A stretch of DNA of 61,568 nucleotides from Clostridia bacterium (GCA_017516825.1 JAFXBC010000060.1:1-61568); one strand, 5' to 3'; positions 1 to 8,107 are shown, counted from the stretch's first letter. Numbers and translations are program-made. Notes: generated by a model from the sequence alone, not told the origin.

Positions 1-1
1 G

Positions 2-445
2 ATATGTACGTATGATGAAATCACGGAGGAAGATGCTATTGCGTGGTTGGGAAAAATGGCACCTGTTATCGAAAACGAGGTTTTGCCGTTTTTCAAAACT
101 ATTTCTTCGCCGGAGCTGTTGTTGCAATATTGCGACTTGCCCGCATACGAGCGCAGCAGATATCTACCATACGGCGGTCAAGATTTGTTTCGTTTGCAAG
201 GATATACTTCGCTATACCTGGGAAAAAAAGAAATTGCCCCAAAAGCTATTGAAAACTATCGGGAAAGCACGTTGAGCCTCAAAAATTATTCTCCGTCTTA
301 TATCGAAAGACATGTAACAGAATCCTACGAGATGGAGAAAATGCTTTTGTTGCCCGATGACGAACGGGCGCGGCGGTTGCAAGAGATCTGCGCCCAAACG
401 CTGTACAACTGCTTCACGCCGAAAAAGAGGAATACGGAGAAGTAA
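2..445 (+). CDS. C-terminal part of an unrecognised protein (5' end outside window)
   Basis: The reading frame is open to the left edge of the window, so only the last 147 residues are visible and the true start lies outside. An internal ATG at 47 has no ribosome site and should not be taken as the start. The visible part is soluble and mostly helical, rich in Glu, Leu and Tyr, with no membrane segment, and ends in a basic tail (PKKRNTEK). I do not recognise the family. The base composition is AT-richer than the birA region that follows, which fits an accessory gene. A perfect stem-loop followed by thymines at 700-721 may end its transcript. Confidence 0.6.
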   Translation: MCTYDEITEEDAIAWLGKMAPVIENEVLPFFKTISSPELLLQYCDLPAYERSRYLPYGGQDLFRLQGYTSLYLGKKEIAPKAIENYRESTLSLKNYSPSYIERHVTESYEMEKMLLLPDDERARRLQEICAQTLYNCFTPKKRNTEK

Positions 446-699
446 GGAACATCGGGCGCACTGCTCTATCGACATGCTTGGTATCGGTTCCGCCCTATAC
501 AAAACGCCGCCGAAGCGTCGTTTTGGAACCTTGGGTGTTAAGCAAGCAGACTCTTATGAGATCCCGCCTGCGGCGGTTTCTGATGCTCGGTGCTTCGCAC
601 CTCGACTACAGAAACTTCGACTCGCGCTTCGCGCTCCCTCAGGATGACCAAGTCGGCACAATGCTTTTAGTTTAAGCGTAGTTTTGCTATGCCGACGTC

Positions 700-721
700 A
701 AAAACAGCTAAAGCTGTTTTT
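700..721 (+). terminator. Stem-loop terminator candidate
   Basis: AAAAACAGCT, a two-base loop, then AGCTGTTTTT: a perfect 10-bp stem ending in thymines. It lies 255 bases after the partial gene at the left edge. Confidence 0.5.
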
Positions 722-932
722 GTTGGGTTTTGTTCGATCCCGCGCGGCCAACCCGCAGGGTTGGTATGCTCAGAGATGACGTGTAGCCGTTGCAGTTCCA
801 CCCTCGCCGTTTTTTGCGAGAGGAACCTCATCCGTGCGCTTGTGCCTTCCCCCTTCCCCGGGAGGGGGAGGGCAGACTCTCTTCGGGAGCAGGCAAGGAA
901 GACTTTGCGAAAGCTGACTGATAATAAACGAG

Positions 933-955
933 AAAGGAGCCCAATCGGCTCCTTT
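933..955 (-). terminator. Terminator after birA
   Basis: AAAGGAGCC and GGCTCCTTT form a 9-bp stem with a 5-base loop, directly after the birA stop codon on the minus strand. Thymine runs on both sides make it potentially bidirectional. Confidence 0.7.
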
Positions 956-956
956 T

Positions 957-1679
957 TTACATTCTTACCGAGACTTCTCCGCTGGGGAGGGTCATGATCC
1001 TGCCGTCTGCTTCTACCACCAATTCCCCACGGGCATTGACGTCCAGGGCTTTTGCGGGGAAGCGCTCGTTCCCCCGGGTGACGGTGACGTCCTTCCCGAG
1101 GACGAAGCATTTTTTGCGGTAGGTCTCCATGAAAGCGCCTATTTCAAGGGCTTTTTCCATGGATTCAAACTTAGTCAGAAGGGCTTGCAGAACCGTATCC
1201 CGGGAAAGGCTTACCCCGGTCTCCCGCTCCACGTCGGAGGCGATGGAAGCAAGCTCCTCCGGGAAGGCGGTCTTCCCAAGATTGATGCCGATGCCGATGA
1301 CGGCGTAGGCGAAGCGCCCTGTCTCGTAGTCCACGGATCCCTCCGTGAGGATGCCGCAGATCTTCCTGCCGTTCATGTAGACGTCGTTGACCCATTTGAT
1401 GGCGGTCTCCTTCCCCGTCAGCTCCTCCAGCACCTCTGCCACGGCAACGGCGGCAAAGGTGGTGAGCAAGGCGCCGTCCTCCCCCTTCACGGTGGGAGAG
1501 ATCAGCAAAGAGAAATACAACCCGCTTCCCTCGGGAGAGAAAAACTGCCTGCCCATGCGGCCTCTGCCACCGGTCTGGCGGTCGGCCACCACGCAGAGAT
1601 TCCGTTTGCCCTCCAACGCTAACGCCTTAGCGCGGTTGTTGGTGGAATCGATCTCGGTGTGTTTTTCCAAAAGAAACAT
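957..1679 (-). CDS. birA: Biotin--[acetyl-CoA-carboxylase] ligase (single-domain BirA)
   Basis: Activates biotin as biotinyl-AMP and attaches it to the lysine of biotin carrier domains in the cytoplasm. The 240-residue product has the family signatures: STNN near residue 11, the biotin/ATP loop GGRGRMGRQFFSPEGSGLYFS, KWVNDVY and GKICGILTE-like segments, and a C-terminal SH3-like domain ending SGEVSVRM. The start at 1679 is fixed by GGGAGG nine bases upstream; the open frame runs further upstream but without domain content. The usual N-terminal winged helix is absent, so this should be a plain ligase and not a biotin-operon repressor. No carboxylase genes are visible in the window. It is transcribed alone, divergently from the membrane gene at 1797. 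Confidence 0.93.
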   Translation of the reverse strand: MFLLEKHTEIDSTNNRAKALALEGKRNLCVVADRQTGGRGRMGRQFFSPEGSGLYFSLLISPTVKGEDGALLTTFAAVAVAEVLEELTGKETAIKWVNDVYMNGRKICGILTEGSVDYETGRFAYAVIGIGINLGKTAFPEELASIASDVERETGVSLSRDTVLQALLTKFESMEKALEIGAFMETYRKKCFVLGKDVTVTRGNERFPAKALDVNARGELVVEADGRIMTLPSGEVSVRM

Positions 1680-1703
1680 AGGCAAACCTCCCGTTTTTTC
1701 TTC

Positions 1704-1732
1704 ATTATACCCCCATCCGATTTGGATGTCAA
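1704..1732 (-). promoter_or_regulatory. Sigma-A promoter of birA
   Basis: On the minus strand TTGACA (1727-1732), a 17-bp spacer, and TATAAT (1704-1709): full consensus. The spacer contains the dyad CATCC/GGATG (1714-1728), a possible operator for an unknown regulator. Confidence 0.85.
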
Positions 1733-1796
1733 TGTTTTTTTGCATAGACTGCCCCTCCTTTGCATACAGATGAGGTGAAAGGAATGGGATGAAGGC

Positions 1797-2261
1797 TTGA
1801 AAAGAAACATCGGTAAAAAGAAAGCCCCTGCCACCGGAAGCACCGCTTCCCTTTTGAAGGCGGGCGGGACAGGCTTTTTGGTTGGCATGGGGATCTTGTT
1901 CGCCCTGGCGGTGGGCGGGGCGTTTTTGGCGCTGAAAAGCACCTCCCCCGGAGAGATGGCCGTCCCTGCGGCGGCGGTAGCGTTGTTCGGGGGAGGCTAT
2001 ATAGGTGCCTTGCTGGCAGGGAAGAAGACTTCGAAGGCGGGGATGAACCCCTACTTGGGGGGACTTGCTTGCGGCGGGATGCTGTTGCTGTTCGGAGCGG
2101 TGACGTCCCTGTTCTTCCCAACCCCCGAAGGACAAATAGGATGGAGTGGGTGGCTCCCCTTGGGGATCCTTCTGCTTTCCACCCTGTTGGGCAGCCTCAC
2201 CGCCGCCGTCCACCGCCCGGGGAACAAGCGAAAGCTGAAAAAGCTCACCAAACGCCGGTGA
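1797..2261 (+). CDS. TIGR04086-type small membrane protein
   Basis: A 154-residue protein with a short basic N-terminus, four hydrophobic spans (about 25-47, 53-73, 87-106 and 119-140) and a very basic tail (GNKRKLKKLTKRR). This size and topology match the YrzE/TIGR04086 family of uncharacterised Firmicute membrane proteins; its function is unknown. The start is probably TTG at 1797, since no in-frame ATG precedes the first span; the purine-rich stretch upstream (aggtgaaagg) is a modest ribosome site. The gene is divergent from birA. Family assignment rests on overall layout rather than a catalytic motif. Confidence 0.7.
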   Translation: MKRNIGKKKAPATGSTASLLKAGGTGFLVGMGILFALAVGGAFLALKSTSPGEMAVPAAAVALFGGGYIGALLAGKKTSKAGMNPYLGGLACGGMLLLFGAVTSLFFPTPEGQIGWSGWLPLGILLLSTLLGSLTAAVHRPGNKRKLKKLTKRR

Positions 2262-2301
2262 GGGTTAATCTGCGATTGGTTTTTCCGTAACCAAGCATTG
2301 A

Positions 2302-2330
2302 TTGACAGGATAAAGGACTTGTTGTATAAT
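2302..2330 (+). promoter_or_regulatory. Sigma-A promoter of XRE regulator
   Basis: TTGACA (2302-2307), exactly 17 bp, TATAAT (2325-2330): perfect consensus 32 bases before the regulator's start codon, implying strong transcription unless repressed. Confidence 0.9.
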
Positions 2331-2361
2331 AAGCCCGGACAGACAAAAAAAGGAGACGTAT

Positions 2362-3360
2362 ATGAATATTCAACTGGGGAAGGCCGTTCGTGAGCTGAGA
2401 ATGCAATCCGGCGTTACGCAAGAGGATCTGGCAAACCACCTTGGAGTTTCCATGCAGGCCATCAGCCGTTGGGAAAACGGCGTTTGCTACCCCGATCTGG
2501 AATTCGTTCCCGCACTGGCGGCCTATTTCGGCGTTTCTACGGATCATTTGTTCTGCGTGGATCTTACCGCCTCCAAAGAAGCGGAAGAGCAAGCCGTAGC
2601 GCAATGGAAGCTGGCGTTCAAAAACGGCAGGATCGAAGAGGCGTTGGAGATTGCGGAAAAGGCTTTGAGAGCCATGCCGACCAACTACCGTTTGATGCTT
2701 TGCAAGGCACAGTCCTTGGTTTTATTGGCGGGAATCGCGGAAGAGGATTGGCTGGATGAACAGGCAATGCGGCGCTATCTTTCCCGCGCTGAGGATCTGC
2801 TCTGTTTGATCATCACCAAATGTCCCGAAAGGAATCTTCAGCTTGAGGCGCTTACTTGGATGAGCGGGCTGTGTGCAATCAAAGGAGACAAAACCGGACT
2901 TTTGAAGCTGGTTTCAGAGTTCCCCGGCGTGATGCACTCCAAAAGATCCTTGCTTTACAGATTCTGCGATTTCGACGAAGCCGCTCCCGGGCAATACTGT
3001 CGGGAATACCTTTACGAGCTGTTTTTTGAATTTTTCTATTGCGCCTACCAACTGGCAAAATCTCCCTCCACCTCCGAAGATGAGAGAAAGGACTTGTTAC
3101 AGAAATCCCTGGAGCTTCTTCACATCGTGGTGGGGAAAGAGGAGTTCGGCGAGTTTGAGTATTTGCTGGATTCGATCTATCAAACGCTGTACGAGCTGAC
3201 CGGGGACGAACGGTACGCCGCCGAGGTCGGGCTCCATCAGCAGAAGTACGACGCATTGCCCGCGGAATATACTTATCGTTCCGTGTTTTTGAACGGGGTG
3301 GTATTTCGCCCGGCGGAAGCGGTTCACGGAATTGAATGGGACGGTACCGAAAAAGGTTGA
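2362..3360 (+). CDS. XRE-family regulator with helical-repeat C-terminus
   Basis: A 332-residue transcription regulator. Residues 1-65 are a Cro/CI helix-turn-helix (LGKAVRELRMQSGVTQEDLA, then SMQAISRWENG and YPDLEFVPALAAYFGVSTDHLF). Residues about 70-330 are helical with TPR-like spacing (AQWKLAFKNGRIEEALEIAEKAL), suggesting a peptide- or protein-sensing domain as in other XRE-TPR regulators. The ribosome site is AAAAGGAG before ATG 2362. It sits behind a consensus promoter, and the next gene has its own promoter overlapping this stop codon, so the membrane protein at 3419 may be a regulated partner; this is inference. Its ligand and operator are unknown. Confidence 0.88.
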   Translation: MNIQLGKAVRELRMQSGVTQEDLANHLGVSMQAISRWENGVCYPDLEFVPALAAYFGVSTDHLFCVDLTASKEAEEQAVAQWKLAFKNGRIEEALEIAEKALRAMPTNYRLMLCKAQSLVLLAGIAEEDWLDEQAMRRYLSRAEDLLCLIITKCPERNLQLEALTWMSGLCAIKGDKTGLLKLVSEFPGVMHSKRSLLYRFCDFDEAAPGQYCREYLYELFFEFFYCAYQLAKSPSTSEDERKDLLQKSLELLHIVVGKEEFGEFEYLLDSIYQTLYELTGDERYAAEVGLHQQKYDALPAEYTYRSVFLNGVVFRPAEAVHGIEWDGTEKG

Positions 3361-3385
3361 CAAGAGAAGCCTTCCGTGATACAAT
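3357..3385 (+). promoter_or_regulatory. Sigma-A promoter overlapping the XRE stop codon
   Basis: TTGACA (3357-3362) includes the TGA stop of the upstream regulator; 17 bp further is TACAAT (3380-3385) preceded by TG (extended -10). It drives the membrane gene at 3419. Confidence 0.8.
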
Positions 3386-3418
3386 GATGGCAAGAAAAGC
3401 AACGGAAGGAAAACGGAT

Positions 3419-3970
3419 ATGTCCGAAACGAAAAAACCGTGGATCGCTTGTCTGAAAAGCGTCGTATATTCGTCCCTGGCTTCCCTTGGCGTTTTTATGC
3501 TGTTTGCCTGGGTGATCGGCGCCATATTCAACGAGATCGAGCCCCAATGGCTTCAGGAAATGACCCTCCACGTGGTGATGATGGTGATGTACGCCGTCTT
3601 TTTCTACCTGTACCGCTTCAAAAAGCGCTTGGTCACCTACACGGAACAGACGGATCGATTTGCCCTCAAGCCGGAACTGCTTGCCTACGTCCGTACCGAG
3701 GGAAAGATCATGTTCATCCTCTACGGCATTGCCGCGGCGGTCACCGAGATCTCCCGTTGGATAATTCCCGGTGATGCCCGCAACCCCGTGTTGTTGGTGT
3801 CCCACTTTTTCATGGGGCCTTGGATGGCGCTGAACGTTCCCGTTTTGAGAGCCGTCGTTGCTTTTGTATATTCTTCCGCACTGGTCTGCCTGTTGGCAGT
3901 TCTGCGAAGCCGCAGGATCCATCAAGAAAAGCTTTGGGTCAAGCAAGATAAAATCGACCGCCGAGAGTGA
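3419..3970 (+). CDS. Hypothetical four-span membrane protein
   Basis: A 183-residue protein with four hydrophobic spans (about 16-38, 47-65, 98-117 and 144-162) separated by short charged loops; the tail is charged (HQEKLWVKQDKIDRRE) and likely cytoplasmic. AAGGAA lies at good distance before ATG 3419. The layout resembles DUF3021-like small membrane proteins often paired with regulators, but I see no signature that proves this. It follows an XRE regulator and has its own promoter. A stem-loop overlapping its last codons (3958-3979) is the probable terminator and belongs to a local repeat family. Confidence 0.7.
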   Translation: MSETKKPWIACLKSVVYSSLASLGVFMLFAWVIGAIFNEIEPQWLQEMTLHVVMMVMYAVFFYLYRFKKRLVTYTEQTDRFALKPELLAYVRTEGKIMFILYGIAAAVTEISRWIIPGDARNPVLLVSHFFMGPWMALNVPVLRAVVAFVYSSALVCLLAVLRSRRIHQEKLWVKQDKIDRRE

Positions 3971-3979
3971 TCCCGGCGG
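3958..3979 (+). terminator. Terminator-like repeat hairpin, copy 1
   Basis: CCGCCG(agagtgatc)CCGGCGG followed by tattttt. It overlaps the 3' end of the membrane gene, so here it can act as a terminator. The same 22 bases recur at 4858 and 5533. Confidence 0.75.
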
Positions 3980-3989
3980 TATTTTTGTG

Positions 3990-4790
3990 TTACGTATACT
4001 TTTCCCGAAACTCTTCCAGCGTTTTGCGAATGGTAAGATCCACGCGGGAGGTGCAAAAACGCAAAATATGGGACGGCACTTCTCCGTAGAACGCCTCGGC
4101 AATTCCGCCGGCAATGCAGGCCTGGGTGTCTGCGTCTCCGCCCAAAGAAACGGCGTTGCGGACGGCGCTTTCGTAATCGTGGGATTCCAAAAAGGCTTGA
4201 ATGGCGGGCGGCACGCTATAAGAGGTGCGGCTGTCAAACACGTGGGACTCCCGCAGTTCTCCGAGGGATTCCTTCAAGGGGTAAAAATGCTTGCGGACGT
4301 AGTCTCGGATCTCTTCCCTGCTTGCCTTATGCCGTGCCAGATAGACGCAGGCGGCGACGGCTTGCGCGCCCTTGACCGCCTCTCTGTGACGGTGTGTGGA
4401 CAGACAGCTCGCCTTTGCCTGCAGGAGGGTCTGCTCCAGGGTATCGTAGGCGTAGCCGATGGGGATCACCCGCATGGCTCCGCCGTTGCCGTAGCTCCGA
4501 ACGGTTTTCCCGCCGCCGTTTTTCGCCCAGTCGGCGAACATATTCCCAAACCCCGCGTGGGGAAAAAAGGAATAGAACCTGCGGTATTGAGCGGCGTACT
4601 GCCGTGCCCGCTCCCCCAAAGAAAACCGCCCCACGGGACGGGGATCCTCCAGAATGGCGCGGCAAACAGCGGCGATCAACACGCTGTCGTCGGTAAAGGT
4701 ACTTTCCCGCACAAGGGGAAAGTCATATTCCTTGGTACAATGAACCTCGTAATACGAGCCAATCACGTCACCGCAAACTGCGCCCCACAT
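3990..4790 (-). CDS. ADP-ribosylglycohydrolase family protein
   Basis: A 266-residue DraG/ARH-type hydrolase, expected to remove ADP-ribose from modified protein, nucleic acid or a small molecule with a binuclear Mg site. Visible metal-site motifs are GDVIGSYYE near the N-terminus, FTDDS (about 31-35), SYGNGGAMRV (about 98-107) and SLGGDADTQACIAGGIAEAFYG (about 218-239), in the order expected for the family. An ATG at 4808 is possible, but AAGGAGG lies between it and the ATG at 4790, seven bases from the latter, which decides the start. It has its own promoter (4819-4847). The only other ADP-ribose-linked candidate in the window is the small protein at 44750, which is not adjacent. Confidence 0.9.
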   Translation of the reverse strand: MWGAVCGDVIGSYYEVHCTKEYDFPLVRESTFTDDSVLIAAVCRAILEDPRPVGRFSLGERARQYAAQYRRFYSFFPHAGFGNMFADWAKNGGGKTVRSYGNGGAMRVIPIGYAYDTLEQTLLQAKASCLSTHRHREAVKGAQAVAACVYLARHKASREEIRDYVRKHFYPLKESLGELRESHVFDSRTSYSVPPAIQAFLESHDYESAVRNAVSLGGDADTQACIAGGIAEAFYGEVPSHILRFCTSRVDLTIRKTLEEFREKYT

Positions 4791-4818
4791 ACGGAAACCT
4801 CCTTGCATCCTTTTTCAT

Positions 4819-4847
4819 AGTATACCACGGGAGAGGACGTTTGTCAA
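4819..4847 (-). promoter_or_regulatory. Promoter of ADP-ribosylglycohydrolase
   Basis: On the minus strand TTGACA (4842-4847), 17 bp, TATACT (4819-4824), with TGG directly before the -10 element (extended -10). Confidence 0.8.
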
Positions 4848-4857
4848 CAAAAGCACA

Positions 4858-4879
4858 CCGCCGAGAGTGATCCCGGCGG
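4858..4879. repeat. Terminator-like repeat hairpin, copy 2 (orphan)
   Basis: Identical 22-base hairpin to 3958-3979, but placed between two divergent genes where no transcript needs ending. Its left flank (aacaaaagcac) is shared with copy 3. Confidence 0.75.
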
Positions 4880-4933
4880 TATTTTTGTGTTCACTTATCT
4901 CTCCATTTCCGTAAAACAGACTTAGATTCCCTC

Positions 4934-4962
4934 TTGCTTTTTCCGCCCAAGTGTGGTATGAT
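4934..4962 (+). promoter_or_regulatory. Promoter of grpB-like gene
   Basis: TTGCTT (4934-4939), 17 bp, TATGAT (4957-4962), with GTGG before the -10 element. Confidence 0.65.
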
Positions 4963-4991
4963 TGGGAATCATCTTCCGAGGGAGGCGCCCT

Positions 4992-5522
4992 ATGGCAAAC
5001 TACGGATTGAAAAAAGGAACGGTACGGCTTAGTCCTCACGATGAGGCTTGGGAAGTGGAAGCTTCCCGGATGATCGCCCGCCTGCGGGAGGTCTTCGGCA
5101 ACTTTGCCGTGGACGTTCAGCATATCGGAAGCACCGCCATCTGCTCCATTTCCGCAAAGCCCATCATTGATATCGCAGTGGGCGTTGTCTCCTTCGAAGG
5201 GTTGGAGAGTTTCGCACAGCCGCTGCAGGCGCTGGGTGTCTACCGCTCTGCGGGGCAGCCCTTCCCGGGGATCGTGCTGTTTTCCCGGGATGATGAGACG
5301 GGGACAAGGCTGAACAATATCCAGGTGGTGATTCACGGGTCGCCCCAATGGAATCAACACATCCGTTTCCGGGATCATCTCAACGCCCACCCGGAAAAAG
5401 CTGCAGAATACGACGCCATCAAGCAAAAAGCCGCTTGGGAGTTCCCTACGGACGTTTTGGCATATACCAACCGCAAAAACGCCTTTATTGAAGAATGTCT
5501 CAAAGCGTCAAGAAACGAATAA
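4992..5522 (+). CDS. GrpB family protein (UPF0157, nucleotidyltransferase fold)
   Basis: A 176-residue protein of the GrpB/UPF0157 family, which has a nucleotidyltransferase-like fold. Visible marks are VRLSPHDEAWEVEASRMI at the N-terminus (the family's W-x2-x-A/E-x-F pattern), then VDVQHIGSTAICSISAKPIIDIAVGV, which is the family's H-I-G-S-T-A/S-x(5)-KPIID motif, and HIRFRDHLNAHPEKAAEYDAIK near the C-terminus. GGGAGG seven bases before ATG 4992 sets the start; a longer frame from 4962 would overlap the promoter. Members are sometimes fused to dephospho-CoA kinase; their substrate is unknown. It is monocistronic and followed by repeat hairpin copy 3. Confidence 0.9.
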   Translation: MANYGLKKGTVRLSPHDEAWEVEASRMIARLREVFGNFAVDVQHIGSTAICSISAKPIIDIAVGVVSFEGLESFAQPLQALGVYRSAGQPFPGIVLFSRDDETGTRLNNIQVVIHGSPQWNQHIRFRDHLNAHPEKAAEYDAIKQKAAWEFPTDVLAYTNRKNAFIEECLKASRNE

Positions 5523-5532
5523 CAAAAGCACG

Positions 5533-5554
5533 CCGCCGAGAGTGATCCCGGCGG
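5533..5554 (+). terminator. Terminator-like repeat hairpin, copy 3
   Basis: Third exact copy of the 22-base hairpin, 10 bases after the grpB stop and followed by tgtttt. It also faces the 3' end of the rpiR-type gene, so it may serve both. Confidence 0.75.
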
Positions 5555-5564
5555 TGTTTTACGT

Positions 5565-6419
5565 TTACTTATTGGTTTTGTAGACGTTGTATTCGTCCCA
5601 GATCTGTTCCATTTCCGTCAGACGGGCAACGCTTTCCTCCGGGCGCTTTGCGGTAACGGCCGCGATGATGGCGTTGAGCACGGCCATGGGAGCCACTAAG
5701 GAATCCACGAAGCAATCGTTCTCGTTGTGAGCCAACACGGCGGTATCCGCAAGGGAGGCCAGGGGACTGTGGGAGCTGTCGGTGACGCCCACCACGTAGG
5801 CGCCCTTCTTCTTGGAAAAGTCCAGCGCGTCCAGGGTACGGCGGGAATAACGGGGGAAGGAGATGCCGATGACCACGTCCTCCGCATTTACGGAGAGCAT
5901 ACGGTCAAAAACCTCGCCGCCCGCCACCGTCTGCACCAGACGGACGTCGTCAAAGAGCTGAGTGAGGTAGAACTCCAAGAACATGGCCAAAGCGGTGGCG
6001 CTTCTGGCGCCGATGATGTAGATACGCCGTGCGGCGATGAGCTTTTCGGCAACCAGATCGAAGATGTGTACGTCCGTTTCTGCCAAGGTCTTCTTGATGT
6101 TCTCCATATCCGCACGCATACTGCGGGAGAAGGCGTCTCCCCCTGCGGTGGCGCAGGAAAGCTCCATACGCTGGAGGGAGGTGAGGGTGCCGCGGATGGA
6201 TTCCTTCAACGCCGCTTGCAGCTCGGGGTAGCCCCGATAGCCCAGGTCAGCCGCATAACGCACCACGGTGGATTCCGAGGTGCCCACGGTCACGGCCAGC
6301 TTGGCGGCGGTCATGCCTGCGGCGGTAGCGTAGTTTTCCAAAAGGTATTTACCGATCTTCTTTTGCGCCTTTGAGCCGGAGGCAAGCCCGGCTTCGATCA
6401 ACTGCAAAGCATCGTTCAT
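5565..6419 (-). CDS. MurR/RpiR-family transcription regulator
   Basis: A 284-residue regulator. Residues 1-77 are the RpiR helix-turn-helix (SKAQKKIGKYLLENYATAAGMTAAKLA, then GTSESTVVRYAADLGYRGYPELQAALKE). Residues about 120-255 are a SIS domain that normally binds a sugar phosphate (IYIIGARSATALAMFLEFYLTQL; VIGISFPRYSRRTLDALDFSKKKGAYVVGVTDS). The second motif has the SIS Ser/Thr pattern for phosphosugar binding. GGTGG lies before ATG 6419. It starts 25 bases after the glyS stop on the same strand and is probably cotranscribed with it, an odd pairing for a sugar sensor. No sugar transport genes are adjacent, so its target is unknown. Confidence 0.9.
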   Translation of the reverse strand: MNDALQLIEAGLASGSKAQKKIGKYLLENYATAAGMTAAKLAVTVGTSESTVVRYAADLGYRGYPELQAALKESIRGTLTSLQRMELSCATAGGDAFSRSMRADMENIKKTLAETDVHIFDLVAEKLIAARRIYIIGARSATALAMFLEFYLTQLFDDVRLVQTVAGGEVFDRMLSVNAEDVVIGISFPRYSRRTLDALDFSKKKGAYVVGVTDSSHSPLASLADTAVLAHNENDCFVDSLVAPMAVLNAIIAAVTAKRPEESVARLTEMEQIWDEYNVYKTNK

Positions 6420-6444
6420 GATTCTTCCACCCGTCCTGTGTTTT

Positions 6445-7848
6445 TTAGTATGCGATACGTTCTTCGACGACCTTCTTCAGATCTGCAATGGGAACGCGGA
6501 TCTGCTCCATGGTATCACGGTCACGAACGGTCACGCAGTGGTCGTTTTCACTGTCGAAGTCGTAGGTGATACAAATGGGAGTACCGATCTCGTCCTCGCG
6601 GCGGTAACGCTTGCCGATGGAGCCTGCTTCGTCATAATCCACCATGAAATACTTGCACAGATCTGCGTAGATCTCCTGTGCGGGGCCTGCCAGCTTCTTG
6701 GAAAGGGGCAGAACTGCCGCCTTGAAGGGCGCCAATGCGGGGTGGAGACGGAGCACGGTACGTACGTCGGGCTTCTCGGGAGTGCCGATATCCTCTTCGT
6801 CGTAAGCGTCGATGAGGAAGGCCAGAGCCACACGGTCACAGCCCAGAGAGGGCTCTACCACGTAGGGGATATAATGCTCGTTGGTTTCGGGATCGAAATA
6901 GGTCATATCCTGGCCGGACACGTTCTGGTGCTGGGTCAGGTCGTAGGAGGTACGGGAAGCAACGCCCCACAGCTCGCCCCAGCCGAAGGGGAACATGAAC
7001 TCGAAGTCGGTGGTAGCGTTGGAGTAGAATGCCAATTCCGCGGGGTCGTGGTCACGGGTACGGAGGTTTTCGTCCTTCATGCCCAGATCCAACAGCCACT
7101 GATGACAGAAGGACTTCCAATAGTTGAACCACTCCAGCTCGGTACCGGGCTTGCAGAAGAACTCCAGCTCCATCTGCTCGAACTCACGGGTACGGAAGGT
7201 GAAGTTACCGGGGGTGATCTCGTTACGGAAGGATTTACCGATCTGCGCCACGCCGAAGGGAACCTTCTTACGGGTGGTGCGCTGGATGTTCTTGAAGTTG
7301 ACGAAGATGCCCTGGGCGGTCTCGGGACGGAGGTACACGGTAGCCGCGTTGTCCTCGGTAACGCCCTGGAAGGTCTTGAACATCAGATTGAACTTACGGA
7401 TATCGGTGAAGTCGTGCTTGCCGCATCCGGGGCAGGTCACGTTCTTCTCGCGGATATAAGCCACCATGTCCTCGTTGGTCATGGATTCCACCACCACGTC
7501 GGTGATATTGTTGGCCGCGTTGTAATCCTCGATGAGCTTGTCTGCGCGGTGGCGCATCTTACAAGCCTTACAGTCGATCAGCGGGTCGTTGAAGGTGGTG
7601 ACGTGGCCGGATGCCACCCACACCTGGGGGTTCATCAGAATGGCAGAGTCCTGGCCTACGTTATAGGGGCATTCCTGGACGAATTTCTTCTTCCATGCCG
7701 CTTTGACGTTGTTCTTGAACTCCACACCCAAGGGGCCGTAGTCCCAGGTGTTTGCCAGACCGCCGTAGATCTCGCTGCCGCTGAAGACGAAGCCTCTGCC
7801 CTTGCAGAAGGCAACGATCTTTTCCATTGTTTTGTCTTGGTTTCTCAT
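6445..7848 (-). CDS. glyS: Glycine--tRNA ligase, single-chain dimeric type
   Basis: Charges tRNA-Gly in the cytoplasm. At 467 residues this is the Gram-positive/Thermus single-chain class II enzyme rather than the alpha2beta2 form. Seen: the N-terminal [23 protein letters not shown] signature, a zinc-knuckle-like pair [11 protein letters not shown] (about 92-102) and CPGCGKH, motif 2 around [24 protein letters not shown], and motif 3 [16 protein letters not shown], followed by the anticodon-binding domain ([16 protein letters not shown]). ATG 7848 has a weak GGAAA site. Its upstream region holds a 180-bp hairpin array and no T-box that I can see. A tRNA-Gly(TCC) gene is at 16.4 kb. Confidence 0.96.
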   Translation of the reverse strand: MRNQDKTMEKIVAFCKGRGFVFSGSEIYGGLANTWDYGPLGVEFKNNVKAAWKKKFVQECPYNVGQDSAILMNPQVWVASGHVTTFNDPLIDCKACKMRHRADKLIEDYNAANNITDVVVESMTNEDMVAYIREKNVTCPGCGKHDFTDIRKFNLMFKTFQGVTEDNAATVYLRPETAQGIFVNFKNIQRTTRKKVPFGVAQIGKSFRNEITPGNFTFRTREFEQMELEFFCKPGTELEWFNYWKSFCHQWLLDLGMKDENLRTRDHDPAELAFYSNATTDFEFMFPFGWGELWGVASRTSYDLTQHQNVSGQDMTYFDPETNEHYIPYVVEPSLGCDRVALAFLIDAYDEEDIGTPEKPDVRTVLRLHPALAPFKAAVLPLSKKLAGPAQEIYADLCKYFMVDYDEAGSIGKRYRREDEIGTPICITYDFDSENDHCVTVRDRDTMEQIRVPIADLKKVVEERIAY

Positions 7849-7923
7849 GCTTGCATTTCCGTTCGCACGACGGGCTGCCGTGCGCCTTTCTATGTTTTTT
7901 GTTTTGCTTTTGATATACGTTTC

Positions 7924-8103
7924 AAGGGGCGTTGCCCCTTAAGATCCCCATTCAAGGATCTTTTTGAAAAAATCTCCTTGAAAATCCTCAAAAACTTTTA
8001 TTCCCGAAAACGGCAGTTTTCGGCATTTGGTTTTTCGAGATTCTTAAGAACCTTTTTTTGAAAAAGGTTCTTAAGCGGGGTTCCCGAAGGGGCGGAGCCC
8101 CTT
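7924..8103. repeat. 180-bp element of five palindromes with matching ends
   Basis: Five stem-loops in a row: 7924-7940 (AAGGGGC/GCCCCTT), 7941-7962 (AAGATCC/GGATCTT), 8004-8023 (CCGAAAAC/GTTTTCGG), 8043-8075 (15-bp stem, 3-base loop) and 8087-8103 (AAGGGGC/GCCCCTT). The first and last stems are the same sequence, giving the element symmetrical ends. It fills the whole space between the ABC transporter stop and the glyS leader. The 15-bp stem could end transcription from the transporter. Confidence 0.75.
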
Positions 8104-8107
8104 GGGT

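Larger units (their letters stand above)
446..956. other. Gene-free stretch with small palindromes
   Basis: No credible gene is seen here on either strand. Open frames crossing it have no ribosome site and look like chance. It holds short palindromes (for example gcgcttcgcgc near 625, the stem at 700-721, and cttccc/gggagg pairs near 850), so it looks like decayed intergenic repeat material. Confidence 0.5.

Noticed and set aside
12..275. Short frames near the left edge starting with ATG
   Set aside because: They overlap a frame that is open from the edge and has better codon use.
446..956. CRISPR or phage remnants in the gene-free stretch
   Set aside because: No regularly spaced identical repeats and no integrase-like frames; only short palindromes.
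7849..8040. T-box or riboswitch before glyS
   Set aside because: The stems are simple palindromes shared in pattern with intergenic elements; no specifier or T-box sequence was found.
6418..8061. A 547-codon plus-strand frame opposite glyS
   Set aside because: glyS has all class II synthetase motifs; the opposite frame has none and runs into the palindrome array.
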